Origin: Victivallis sp. Marseille-Q1083 | GTDB lineage: Bacteria > Verrucomicrobiota > Lentisphaeria > Victivallales > Victivallaceae | Assembly (NCBI RefSeq): GCF_903645315.1 | Contig: NZ_CAHJXL010000001.1 | Location: 248,001 to 312,000 of the forward strand | DNA: 64,000 bases | Direction of reading: 5' to 3' | Part shown: one piece after another, positions 16,414-25,106 of the stretch | How the letters are laid out: every line of letters begins with the position of its first letter | How positions within the stretch are numbered: the first letter of the stretch is position 1 | Notes under the pieces: generated by a model | The model's database searches: none | The model's input: only the letters and a program-made list of their open reading frames with translations | Told to the model about the DNA's origin: nothing | Position numbers and translations under genes: made by a program

Positions 16414-16578
16414 TCACTTGAAAATATAGATATGTCGGCCGTAGACGCTGAAATATTCCTGGTCGTATTCCATGAGAGCTTTCAGGATTTCAGGCGGCGT
16501 GTCGTCTTTCACACACACCGTTCTCTCTTCGGTTGTTTCCAGATAGATGTCATAGATTGGCGGATAGGACGGCCTCAT
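16414..16578 (-). CDS. Small hypothetical protein coupled to the peptidase fragment
   Basis: A 54-residue ORF. It starts ATG at 16578 and overlaps the stop of the upstream peptidase gene by four bases (ATGA), which supports real translation. The sequence has YPPIYDIYLETTEERTVCVK and ends YGRHIYIFK. No family recognised. Probably a partner or immunity-type protein of the upstream gene. Confidence 0.55.
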   Translation of the reverse strand: MRPSYPPIYDIYLETTEERTVCVKDDTPPEILKALMEYDQEYFSVYGRHIYIFK

Positions 16579-16910
16579 TTTTTCAGCACTCCTTTCAGCA
16601 TGTCAATAATATAGTCCGGCAACTTCTCTTTATCTACCCGGTAAATAGCAAAGCATTCGGAAAAAAACTCCTGTTCATCCTTCGCGGCATAGGCGGAAAT
16701 CTTGAAAATATCGCCATTGTTTTTCGCTTTCCTGAATGCTTCAAGCGTTGTTTTGCCGATTTTCGTATCTTTATAGCGGACAGTACGGTTCCCGGCTTGT
16801 TCGTATTCTTTCCGGAGTCGTTCTTTGTAAATGCTGTGGGCAAACTCATGATTCACGGAATCAGCAACAAATGTGCCGTCATAGGAAACTGTATGGCGCT
16901 GATACTTTAA
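16575..16910 (-). pseudogene. Zinc metallopeptidase-domain gene, 5' part lost
   Basis: The C-terminal 110 residues of a larger protein survive. The HEFAH motif (HExxH zinc site) is followed 50-60 residues later by DEQEFFSECFAIY, a glutamate-rich second-ligand region as in peptidase domains at the end of phage head or polymorphic-toxin proteins. The upstream coding part is replaced by the IS1380 relic that begins at 16911, and the open frame crosses into relic sequence. The gene is therefore truncated. Toxin-domain and phage morphogenesis origins cannot be told apart here. Confidence 0.6.
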
Positions 16911-17343
16911 CCTGAACATTGCATGAAACTGTCGAATTGTCGAGAAATGTTCAGAAGATTCGGAAGTTTTTATTTTCAGAGTCGAATGTTGTCGTTTTTC
17001 AGTAAATTGAGCATATCCCCCTTCCCCCCGTTGTTGTTCTGCAAGCCGGGGACAGCTCTTCTGATCCCCGCAGAAAACATACAATGGAAGAAAACAATAG
17101 TGATCATAATAACCGTGAAAAAAACGATTTTCCTGCATACCGTAGGTGAATCGTCAGTGGCATCGAAATCAAGAATCAATTCACATTGCCCGCAACCAGC
17201 GCAAATACTCTTTGCCGAAGCATCTCCAGACAAGAGTGTTTCACTTTGCCGGACTGTCGAAGATCGAAAGAGGTCAATCATTTTCCCGCTCGGCTATCGA
17301 GGTTCTGCCTCTTTGTTTTGTGGAATTTTATGCAATATTCAGG
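16911..17343 (-). mobile_element. IS1380-family relic, internally deleted
   Basis: 433 bp bounded by CCTGAACATTGCATGAAAC on the left and ATGCAATATTCAGG on the right. Inside are recognisable stretches of the transposase of the element at 7956-9536 (for example MQENRFFHGYYDHYCFLPLY on the minus strand), but most of the gene is missing. No flanking duplication is visible. It is oriented opposite to the complete copy. Confidence 0.8.
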
Positions 17344-17347
17344 CTAA

Positions 17348-18799
17348 CTGCAATACTGCTTACTTAATTCTTGAAGATTATTGATTTCATGCTATATTAT
17401 CTTCATAGACAACAGGAGATTCGATATGGCACGAACCCAAGCGCAGTTGGCAGATAATTTTCGCGAGAGTGACTTTTTAACCTTGGCCTCATTGCTTGGG
17501 GTTGTTCCTTTTGAAGCCCTTTGCAATGCACTGACCAAGTGCGGACTTGCGACGCAACGTTACCGCAAACTGCCACTGGAATTGATGGCTTATTATGTTA
17601 TTTGCCTTTCGCTGTATTCAAGCATTTCGTTGCAAGAGGTTTTGCGCTGCATTCTTGAGGGCTTTGACTGGCTGAAGATAAAAATGCCTTGCGGCGAAAT
17701 CAAAGGGCGAGGAGGAATTTCACGTGCCAGGAACCGTTTGGGGTACAAGGCAATGCAATGTTTATTCGAGGATGTTTGTAACCCCCTGGCCCAGCCGGAT
17801 ACCATTGGCGCCTTTTATCGGGGATGGCGTTTGATGGCAATCGACGGCACAACCTTTGATTTACCGGATGAGCAGAGGAATCATGATTTTTTTGGCCGTC
17901 CGCCATGCTCCCGCGGGAAAACCGCATTTCCGCAATTGCGCATGACAACTTTACTTGAAATCGGTACGCGTGCGATTATTGGTGCGGCCTATGGGCCTTA
18001 TTCTGAAGGGGAAAATACTCAAGGCAAACGACTTTTGCCGCTCCTGCAAAAGGATATGCTGCTACTTGCTGATCGTGGCTTTGGTTGCTATCCGTTCTTT
18101 TCCGAATGCATCAAAACTGGCGCATCGTTAGTGTTTCGAATCCGCAGCAATATGAAATTTGCAAAAGAAAAAATTCTGCCGGACGGTTCTTTTTTAAGTA
18201 CGTTCTATCCTGGCACGGAACAACGCAAGAAAACCAATGGCATTCCTGTTCGAGTAATTGAATATGCCATCAAAGGCTCCAGCGAAAAATATCGCTTGAT
18301 AACCAGTATTTTAAAAGAGGAAGACGCTCCGGCTTCGGAACTTGCGGCTCTCTACCACGAGCGCTGGGAGATCGAATTGGCTTATGATGAATTGAAGAAT
18401 CATCTGAAGCAACCAGGAGCCGCCTTGCGAAGCAAAACCCCGGAATTGATTATACAGGAATTGTTTGGATATCTACTTGCGCACTATACGATTCGCAGCT
18501 TAATACATCAAGCCGCACGGAAAAATAAGGTCGATCCAGACCGGCTTTCCTTTATCAATGCGGTACGAATTCTGTGCAGAAAAATCACTGCTGCTCATTT
18601 TCCCCCTCAAACCACAGGAAATTGAGTATATTCGCGAAGCAATCATTCAGGAGATTGCGGCAACAACTGCCTGGTCTTCTCGCGGGATTACACGAGAACG
18701 GGCAGTAAAACGCAAAATCAAAGGATGGAACATCAAGCAGGAGTTTTCATCCAAGACTGCTCCGCATGAATGCTTTATTGATTAAAGTAAGCAGTAGTG
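17348..18799 (+). mobile_element. IS4-family element with frameshifted transposase
   Basis: About 1450 bp. The ends share TACTGCTTACTT in inverted orientation (17354-17365 and 18785-18796). The element is flanked by a 7-bp direct repeat AGGCTAA (17341-17347 and 18800-18806). The left copy overlaps the last bases of the IS1380 relic, so the IS4 element inserted later, right at the relic's end. Exact tips are uncertain by a few bases. Confidence 0.7.
17426..18625 (+). pseudogene. IS4 family transposase, C-terminus frameshifted
   Basis: 399 residues from the ATG at 17426 (AGGAGA upstream). DDE marks are AIDGTTFDLPD (about residue 137), LADRGFG (about 214) and YHERWEIELAYDELK (about 312), the IS4 family signature. 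The frame stops early at 18625, while the next frame continues with FPLKPQEIEYIREAI and the basic tail RAVKRKIKG to 18785. One base has been lost near the T/C run at 18599-18607, so the protein lacks its normal basic C-terminus. It is probably inactive, unless the shift is tolerated. Confidence 0.75.
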
Positions 18800-18899
18800 A
18801 GGCTAAATACAACCTGTCTATTTTCTGCGATGCGTTTACTTTTTCAATTGGCCGGCCAAATAAATTCTGAAAAAAATGACATTTTACACTTTTGCCCGA

Positions 18900-18928
18900 T
18901 TGCTTTTTTTCTTTTTTTATCCTATACT
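18900..18928 (+). promoter_or_regulatory. Promoter of the LacI-type regulator
   Basis: TTGCTT (18900-18905), a 17-base spacer and TATACT (18923-18928). The operator palindrome lies 13 bases downstream of the -10, over the likely transcription start. Confidence 0.6.
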
Positions 18929-18940
18929 ATGGAACAAGCA

Positions 18941-18958
18941 ATTTTAAACGTTTAAAAT
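18941..18958. promoter_or_regulatory. LacI-family operator 1 (perfect palindrome)
   Basis: ATTTTAAACGTTTAAAAT is a perfect 18-bp palindrome with a central CG, the usual LacI-family operator form. It lies between the promoter and the regulator start codon, so the regulator most likely represses itself. Confidence 0.85.
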
Positions 18959-18966
18959 CAGATGCT

Positions 18967-19911
18967 ATGGATACGCTGAAATCATTGGCCGCCAAACTCG
19001 ATCTTTCGATCGCCACCGTCTCGATGGCGCTGAACCACTCTCCGCTGGTCAGCAAAAAGACGGCGGCCCGGGTCTGGGCGCTCGCCAATGAACTGAATTA
19101 CCGGCCGAACAACATCGGCAAGGCGCTGCAGGCCGGCCGGAACGACCTGATCGGCTGCCTGATTCATACGCTGCTCTCCTCGTTCTTCAACGAACTGCTC
19201 GAAGGCATGGGGCAAAAAGCCGCCCAGGAACGTTTCGGCCTGCTGGCCAGTTGGAGCAACGGCAGCGACAGCATGCTCCACATCAACCAGATGCTGGCAC
19301 AGCGGGTCAGCGGCGTGGTGTTCTCCGGGTATGACGAATCATTTCCGCAGATTTCACGGCAGTTGGAACGAGCCGGCGTCGAAATCGTTTTCTGTTCCAC
19401 TCATCTCCACGGCGATTATCCCTTTGTCGTCACTGACGACTTTTCCGGCGGCGAAATGGCCGCCAAATACCTGATTTCCTGCGGCCACCGCCGGCTGCTC
19501 GTGCAGGATTACCCGGTCGAACGCCGGCTGCAGGGTTGCCTGAAGGCGTTCGCCGCAGCGCCGAACCTCAGCTTTGAAATTTTCGAACAACTTGCCGGAC
19601 TGCCGGAGCAAATCCGGCGGACCGGCGCGACCGGCATCATCTTTTTCTCCGATATCGACGCGATGGACGGCATGTACCTGTTGCGCCAGCAGGGCTTCCG
19701 TATCCCGGAAGACCTCTCCGTCATCGGTTACGACAATCTGCCGGTCGCCGCCCGCCCGGAATTCGAGCTGACCACCATCGGCCAGCAGCGGATGGAAATC
19801 GGCAGCAAAGCGGTGGAATACCTGATCCGCAAAAGCCGGGGCGAAACGCCGGAGGCGCATCAATATCTGGCTCCCGAACTGGTGGTTCGCAAGTCGGTCA
19901 GAACTTTGTGA
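18967..19911 (+). CDS. LacI family transcriptional regulator
   Basis: 314 residues. The N-terminal helix-turn-helix is DTLKSLAAKLDLSIATVSMALNHS followed by a hinge with the conserved L-x-Y-x-P-N. The sugar-binding periplasmic-type domain (about 60-310) has VSGVVFSG, HRRLL and the C-terminal DLSVIGYDNLPVA block near residues 245-257. A perfect palindromic operator precedes the gene and a near-copy precedes the isomerase gene that follows, so it likely controls both. The ligand is unknown; the downstream genes suggest a polyol or sugar acid. Confidence 0.92.
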   Translation: MDTLKSLAAKLDLSIATVSMALNHSPLVSKKTAARVWALANELNYRPNNIGKALQAGRNDLIGCLIHTLLSSFFNELLEGMGQKAAQERFGLLASWSNGSDSMLHINQMLAQRVSGVVFSGYDESFPQISRQLERAGVEIVFCSTHLHGDYPFVVTDDFSGGEMAAKYLISCGHRRLLVQDYPVERRLQGCLKAFAAAPNLSFEIFEQLAGLPEQIRRTGATGIIFFSDIDAMDGMYLLRQQGFRIPEDLSVIGYDNLPVAARPEFELTTIGQQRMEIGSKAVEYLIRKSRGETPEAHQYLAPELVVRKSVRTL

Positions 19912-19928
19912 ATCTTTTTTAGCAACCA

Positions 19929-19946
19929 ATTTGAAACGTTTAAAAA
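19929..19946. promoter_or_regulatory. LacI-family operator 2
   Basis: ATTTGAAACGTTTAAAAA (centre CG at 19937-19938) differs from the perfect palindrome at 18941-18958 at two positions. It sits between the regulator and the isomerase gene, about 30 bases before its GTG start. Confidence 0.8.
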
Positions 19947-19969
19947 ATCATTCAAAGGAGAAAAACACA

Positions 19970-20827
19970 GTGAAAAGCGGTATTCTGATCAACTCTTACC
20001 GGGCGCCGTTGGAGGAGTGTCTGCCTCTGGCGGCGGCGGCCGGCGTCGACGGCATTCAGCTCTATGCCAAAGGACCGTTTTACAATCTGCTGGAATGGAC
20101 GCCGGAAGAACTGGACCGCCTCCGGCGGACGGCGGCAACCCATCAACTGGAAATTTCCGCCTTGTGCGCCGAATTGGGCGGTCACGGCTTTCAAATCGCC
20201 CGGGACAATCCGGCCCGAATCGAAACGACCAAACGGATCATCGATATCGCCGGCCGGCTCGGCGCCGGAGTCATCACCACTCACATCGGAGTCATTCCCG
20301 AACAGGAAAGCGATCCCCGCTATCCGGTGATGCTGGAGGCGATGAAAACACTGGGCGACTATGCGCAGCAGCGCGGCATCGCCATCGGCATTGAAACCGG
20401 TCCGGAAGCGGCGGAAGTGCTGGTCCGCTTCCTCGAACAGACCGCCGGCGGTGTCGGCGTCAATTTCGATCCGGCCAATCTGGTCATGGTCCGCAACGAC
20501 GATCCGGTCCGGGCGGCGGCGGTTTTCGGCTCGCATGTCGTCTATTCCCATTTCAAGGACGGCGTCCATTACCGCGACTGCGATCCGGCCCGGGTTTATC
20601 AGGCGTTCGCCGAAGGCGGTTTCGAGCAGCTCGTCGCGGAAACCGGCACCTTGTTCGCCGAAGTGCCGCCGGGCAGCGGCAGTGTGGATTTTCCGGCCTG
20701 CCTGGCGGAACTTGAACGCCACGGCTATGACGGTTATTTGACCATCGAACGGGAAACCGGCAGCGATCCGCAAGCGGATATCCTGGCCGCAGTAACCTAT
20801 CTCAAACAATTAATCAAGGAGAAGTGA
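19970..20827 (+). CDS. Sugar phosphate isomerase/epimerase (TIM barrel)
   Basis: 285 residues of the AP-endonuclease-2-type xylose isomerase-like TIM-barrel family. Metal-binding positions are suggested by 'IGIETGPEAAEVLVRF' (glutamate, about 138), FDPANLVM (about 164), HFKDG (about 191) and the final 'GYLTIERETG'. Start: a GTG at 19970 with AAAGGAG nine bases upstream; the in-frame TTG at 19931 lies in the operator. It begins the LacI-controlled operon with two Gfo/Idh/MocA proteins, typical of inositol or sugar-acid catabolism. Confidence 0.85.
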   Translation: MKSGILINSYRAPLEECLPLAAAAGVDGIQLYAKGPFYNLLEWTPEELDRLRRTAATHQLEISALCAELGGHGFQIARDNPARIETTKRIIDIAGRLGAGVITTHIGVIPEQESDPRYPVMLEAMKTLGDYAQQRGIAIGIETGPEAAEVLVRFLEQTAGGVGVNFDPANLVMVRNDDPVRAAAVFGSHVVYSHFKDGVHYRDCDPARVYQAFAEGGFEQLVAETGTLFAEVPPGSGSVDFPACLAELERHGYDGYLTIERETGSDPQADILAAVTYLKQLIKEK

Positions 20828-20830
20828 CCC

Positions 20831-21880
20831 ATGAAGAAGCTCAAAATCGGTATCATCGGCGGCGGTTCGATCGCCCGCCACTGCCACCTCCCCGGTTATG
20901 CCGCCGATCCGGACTGCATCCTGGCGGCAATTGCCGACCCGGAGGCCGCGTCGCTGCAGGCGGTCCGGCAAAAGTGGCCGTTCGAACACGAATATGCCGA
21001 TTACCGGGAAATGCTCGAACACGAACAACTGGATCTGGTCTCCGTTTGCACACCGAATAAATTTCACGCCGGTGCCGCAATTGCAGCGATGGAATCCGGT
21101 GCCGACGTCATCCTGGAAAAGCCGATCGCCATCAACCTGACCGAAGCACAGCAGATTGCCGACGCCGTCAAACGGACCGGCCGGCGGCTGGCAGTCGGCT
21201 TTTCCCACCGTTACAACAACCTGATCCGGGCGGCCAGGCAGAGTTGCGAGGCCGGAACGATCGGCAAGCTTTATATGCTGCGGATCCGTTTCGCCCACGG
21301 CGGTCCCTACCCGGGCTGGGCTTCGACCGACTGGTTCTACAATCCCGAACTGGCCGGCGGCGGCGCGGTATTGGACATGAGCATCCACGCTTTCGACTTG
21401 ATCGCCTATCTGGCCGGTCCGATCACGACGATCAGCGCAATTTCGGCAACCTTGCGCAAACCGATCGCAGTGGAAGACAACATGGTCGCCATCTGCCGGG
21501 TCGGTGATTCCTGTCTCGGTTACATCGAAACCAGTTGGACCAGCCCGGCCGGCTTCAACGGCGTCGAACTCTATGGCGACAACGGTTCGATCGTCATCGA
21601 TTACACGACCGGGGAAGCGGGCCTGACCTCCGGCGTCCTCAGCCCGGAGGGAACCGTAACCATGGAAAAACAGGTCATCGCCACCAGCGGCGTGCCGCCC
21701 TGGCAGTGCGAAATGGCCGAATTGCTCGACGCCTGCCGGAATCACAAACCGTTTGCCGCCGGCATCGAACAGGGCGTCGATGCGTTGCGCGTCGCCACGG
21801 CGGTTTACGAATCCAGCCGGACCGGCCGGGAAATCCGGCTGGACGGAACAGACTTCCACCCCCATTGCACAGGAAATTGA
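20831..21880 (+). CDS. Gfo/Idh/MocA family oxidoreductase
   Basis: 349 residues. The Rossmann glycine motif is IGIIGGGSIARH (about 6-17), the conserved ILEKPIAINLTEA (about 95-107) carries the EKP lysine, and the C-terminal domain has the usual GGGAVLDMSIHAFDLI. NAD(P)-dependent oxidation of a sugar or polyol is the likely reaction, but its substrate is unknown. It starts 4 bases after the isomerase stop and ends just before another family member. Confidence 0.93.
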   Translation: MKKLKIGIIGGGSIARHCHLPGYAADPDCILAAIADPEAASLQAVRQKWPFEHEYADYREMLEHEQLDLVSVCTPNKFHAGAAIAAMESGADVILEKPIAINLTEAQQIADAVKRTGRRLAVGFSHRYNNLIRAARQSCEAGTIGKLYMLRIRFAHGGPYPGWASTDWFYNPELAGGGAVLDMSIHAFDLIAYLAGPITTISAISATLRKPIAVEDNMVAICRVGDSCLGYIETSWTSPAGFNGVELYGDNGSIVIDYTTGEAGLTSGVLSPEGTVTMEKQVIATSGVPPWQCEMAELLDACRNHKPFAAGIEQGVDALRVATAVYESSRTGREIRLDGTDFHPHCTGN

Positions 21881-21885
21881 ACAAA

Positions 21886-22737
21886 ATGGCAAAGAAAAAA
21901 GTCGGAATCATCGACTACCATATCGATGAATGGCACGCCAATCACCTGCCGGAATTTTTCGCCGGCGCCCAACGGCGCAACGAATTCGAACTGTATTGCG
22001 CCTGGGAAGAATCCCCGGCGGCTCCGCCGGGGCAGCCGCTGCAAACCTACTGCGCCGCCCACGGCCTGATTGCCGCAGGCAGCATCCAGGCAGTCGTCGA
22101 ACAGGCCGACTGCCTCCTGGTCCTGGCCCCTTCCAACCCCGAAACCCATTGTCGCCTGGCCGAGCTGCCGCTGAAAAGCGGCAAGCCGACTTACATCGAC
22201 AAGACGTTCGCCCCCGATCTGGAAGCGGCGATGGCGATGATCCGTCTCGCCGGGCAGCACCGGACGCCTTTTTTCACGTCGTCGGCGCTTCGGTTCAGCA
22301 GTGAGCTGCTCGCTGCCCGGCGCCAGGGAATCAGGCCGTCGACCGCGTTGGCCGAAGGCGGCGGCAGCAGTTTTGAAGAGTACTGCATCCATCAGATCGA
22401 AATGGTGGTGTCGGCCCTCGGCACCGGCGCGATTCGCCTGATGCAATGCGGCACGCCGGACTGCGAACACCTGGTGCTGCAATACGCCGACAGCCGCTTC
22501 GGGACCCTGACGTTGCGTCCCGATCTTGATTTCCGGCTGCTGCTCGGTGAAGCCGAACGCACTGTTCGGCTCGACCCGTTGACCGCGTTCTTTCCGAATT
22601 TCACCGATGCCCTGCTGGAATTCTTCACCACCGGCGTTTCGCCGGTCCCGGTGGAAGAGACGATCGAAGTCATCAAAATCCGGGACGCCGCGCTGGCCGG
22701 TTTGTCCAAACGGCACGAATGGATCGCAATCCGGTAA
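21886..22737 (+). CDS. Gfo/Idh/MocA-like protein, truncated family member
   Basis: 283 residues beginning MAKKKVGIIDYH. It shows the KPTYIDKTFAPDLEAA block, which takes the place of the family's EKP motif, but the N-terminal glycine pattern is weak (GIIDYHIDEWHANH, no GxGxxG). The protein resembles the shortened Gfo/Idh/MocA relatives found paired with a true oxidoreductase in these operons, possibly a partner subunit. No catalytic function is assigned. It is the last gene of the LacI-controlled operon, followed by a strong hairpin. Confidence 0.75.
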   Translation: MAKKKVGIIDYHIDEWHANHLPEFFAGAQRRNEFELYCAWEESPAAPPGQPLQTYCAAHGLIAAGSIQAVVEQADCLLVLAPSNPETHCRLAELPLKSGKPTYIDKTFAPDLEAAMAMIRLAGQHRTPFFTSSALRFSSELLAARRQGIRPSTALAEGGGSSFEEYCIHQIEMVVSALGTGAIRLMQCGTPDCEHLVLQYADSRFGTLTLRPDLDFRLLLGEAERTVRLDPLTAFFPNFTDALLEFFTTGVSPVPVEETIEVIKIRDAALAGLSKRHEWIAIR

Positions 22738-22752
22738 GCAGCAACTCCTCTT

Positions 22753-22780
22753 CCGAAACGCCGGGCTTCCGGCGTTTCGG
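22753..22780. terminator. Bidirectional hairpin between convergent genes
   Basis: CCGAAACGCCGG-GCTT-CCGGCGTTTCGG is a perfect 12-bp stem with a 4-base loop, between the end of the Gfo/Idh operon and the end of the GH38 gene. T-runs are weak, so termination may be partial. Confidence 0.65.
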
Positions 22781-22789
22781 GATTGCAGT

Positions 22790-24970
22790 TTATTCCAGCG
22801 CCGATTTCGGGCAGAACCGCTCCGGCGTCTGGTTGACGAACCCCAAGGTCGATTCGCTGAATACCACCGGATCGGTCTGCCGCAGAATTTCCGCTTCGAC
22901 GTCCGTCATCGCCATTGTTCCAATCACCGGCAGAAAGGTGATCAAATAATCGTGTTCACCTTGATCGGTTACTGGACAATCACGTTCCGGCGTCAATTCA
23001 TTCGCCCAGACGTTAACGAAGTAAGGCGAACGCAGCAGCGTCAGCCGCACCGTGTTGTCCGGCTGGATGTCCAGTGCCTGGACATCGGCGGAAACCACCG
23101 CCAGGCTTCGCGTTTCTCCTTCCAGAATCGTATAATTGCGTACCGGATATTCCGCGCCGTCCAGCGACCGGGCGGCAATTTCGCCGCCGGGCACTCCTTC
23201 CCGCCGGCGGATGATTTTGAAATTCGGCTTGAAGCAGAGCTTGACCAGTTTCTGGGTTCCGTGCCAATCCAGCCGGAACCGCAGCCGCAACGCCGCCTCG
23301 CCGGCCGCCAGCCGGACCCCCAATGAAATGGTTCCGAACTCGCAATGCAGCCGGCCCCCCAACTCCGACAACAATTCACCGGTTTCGCGCGGCAGCCAGA
23401 CGCCGTCGCCGTGAAACCGGCTCAACACTTCGCTGGTAAAGCGATAACAGTCCTGTCCCCAGGTATTGCTGGGATCTTCGAACACTTTGAAGCGCACCGG
23501 TTCGGCCAGGAATTCCTGCTGCCGGCAGCACAGCGAAACGATGCCGCCGGAATCAAGCCGCACGGCCAGCACGGCATTGCCGAACCGGTTCGCTTCGATC
23601 GGCAACGGCTCGCCGGCTTCCCGCTCAACGTCGGTATGGGCCAGCAGAATCCTCCGGCCATGCGGCGGCAATTGCAATCGCACCGCCAGGCGCGTCGTCC
23701 AGGTCACCGCCGATTCCGGCTGGATGCGCTGCATCGGCACCGGATTGCCGGCCAGGTCGGTCAAATACAAATATTCTCCGGCCGGATTGCGCAGCCACGG
23801 CGAACACTCTACCAGGCCGTCGAACGGCCGCTCGGCGGTATTGTCGAAGATCAGTTGCTGGCGGGGATTGGGCGCCAGCGCGACGTTGCGTTTGCGCACC
23901 GATTCGACAATGATCCGGCGGGCAACGGTTCTGGCTTCGCCCAGCTCGTCATAAATTTCTTCCAGCGCCGAACGCAAAGCAGTGCCGGCCAGCACATCGT
24001 GAAAAGTCGCAAACAGCACCCCTTTCCAGGCCGCCTCCAGCCGTTCGGCCGCATCGACCGGACAGTTGCCCGGATCGTGCCGCACCACCGTCCCGGCCTG
24101 CTCCAGCAGATTCTCGGCCTGCCGCACTTCCCGCTTGATCCGGCTGACGCCGCTGTAGCAGCCGATCATGCAATGCTGCAATTCATCCCGGATGACCGGC
24201 AATTCAACGCCGGAGGCTTCGATCGCCTGAAAACAGGCTTCCGGGTGGCTGAAAACCAGCCTGACCTCCTTTTTCCAGTTCAAATGCCGCCGCAGCCAGT
24301 CCAGTTCCCAGCGGGTCGGCCCGCCGCCATGATCGCCGAGCCCGATGAAACACATCGTATGACCGATCGCCGGATCGGCGTTTTCAATTGCCGCATTGAG
24401 GTTGTCCAGAATCGTCGCTTCGCTGTTCTGGGTGCAATAATAGTGGTCGATGTGGAATTGCAGCAGCCGGCGGCCGGACGGCGACTCCCACCAGAAGATA
24501 TTCGGCAATTTCTGCTCCGACGGCGACGGCCGCTGGCAGATGTAATATCTGACGCTGCCCGGAACATAAAAATCGGGCAGCGTGGCCGGATGGCCGAAGC
24601 TGTCGACATTGAAGCCGCAACGGACTTTCACGCCGAATTTCTGCCGGAAATAACGGGTGCCGATCTCATTGTGCCGCCGCAGCGTCTCCGGCCCGGACAG
24701 ATTGCAGTCCGGCTGAACGTACCAGTTGCCGACCACCTTCCAGCGCCCGCCGGCAATATGCTGCCGAATCCGTTCGAACGTGGCCGGGTCGAACCGCTCG
24801 ACCGTCTCGTAAAACCAGACTTCGCCGCGCACCAGGTAGATTTCCGGGTAATCGTCGAGGACGTCGCAGGCGGTCCGGGCGGTGGAAAGCACTTCGTCGA
24901 TTCCCTGCGATTTTCCCCACAGCCAGATCGGGTCGAGGTGGGAATTCAGGATCAAATGAACTGTCAACAT
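22790..24970 (-). CDS. Alpha-mannosidase, glycoside hydrolase family 38
   Basis: 726 residues. The GH38 metal site shows as NSHLDPIWLW (H11, D13) and the nucleophile region as GFNVDSFGHP with D123. The later GLGDHGGGPT segment also matches GH38 active-site sequence. It is not secreted by any visible signal, so it probably acts on mannose-containing oligosaccharides inside the cell. The ATG at 24970 is chosen for GGGAGGATG upstream. It is divergent from an AraC regulator, its likely controller. Confidence 0.93.
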   Translation of the reverse strand: MLTVHLILNSHLDPIWLWGKSQGIDEVLSTARTACDVLDDYPEIYLVRGEVWFYETVERFDPATFERIRQHIAGGRWKVVGNWYVQPDCNLSGPETLRRHNEIGTRYFRQKFGVKVRCGFNVDSFGHPATLPDFYVPGSVRYYICQRPSPSEQKLPNIFWWESPSGRRLLQFHIDHYYCTQNSEATILDNLNAAIENADPAIGHTMCFIGLGDHGGGPTRWELDWLRRHLNWKKEVRLVFSHPEACFQAIEASGVELPVIRDELQHCMIGCYSGVSRIKREVRQAENLLEQAGTVVRHDPGNCPVDAAERLEAAWKGVLFATFHDVLAGTALRSALEEIYDELGEARTVARRIIVESVRKRNVALAPNPRQQLIFDNTAERPFDGLVECSPWLRNPAGEYLYLTDLAGNPVPMQRIQPESAVTWTTRLAVRLQLPPHGRRILLAHTDVEREAGEPLPIEANRFGNAVLAVRLDSGGIVSLCCRQQEFLAEPVRFKVFEDPSNTWGQDCYRFTSEVLSRFHGDGVWLPRETGELLSELGGRLHCEFGTISLGVRLAAGEAALRLRFRLDWHGTQKLVKLCFKPNFKIIRRREGVPGGEIAARSLDGAEYPVRNYTILEGETRSLAVVSADVQALDIQPDNTVRLTLLRSPYFVNVWANELTPERDCPVTDQGEHDYLITFLPVIGTMAMTDVEAEILRQTDPVVFSESTLGFVNQTPERFCPKSALE

Positions 24971-25106
24971 GGCATCATCCTCCCATTGGGTTCCTATTGA
25001 TAACGCCAATGTAACGGCAATGCAACGTTTTTGCGTTCAAAATAATGCACCGGAATTTTTCATACAGTTTGGAAAAATTCCGAAAAAGTGCTATCGTTTC
25101 CTCACC

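Noticed and set aside
14732-18806. tRNA as an integration (att) site for the island
   Set aside because: No copy of the tRNA 3' end was found at the far side and no integrase gene is present; the island is better explained by serial IS insertion.
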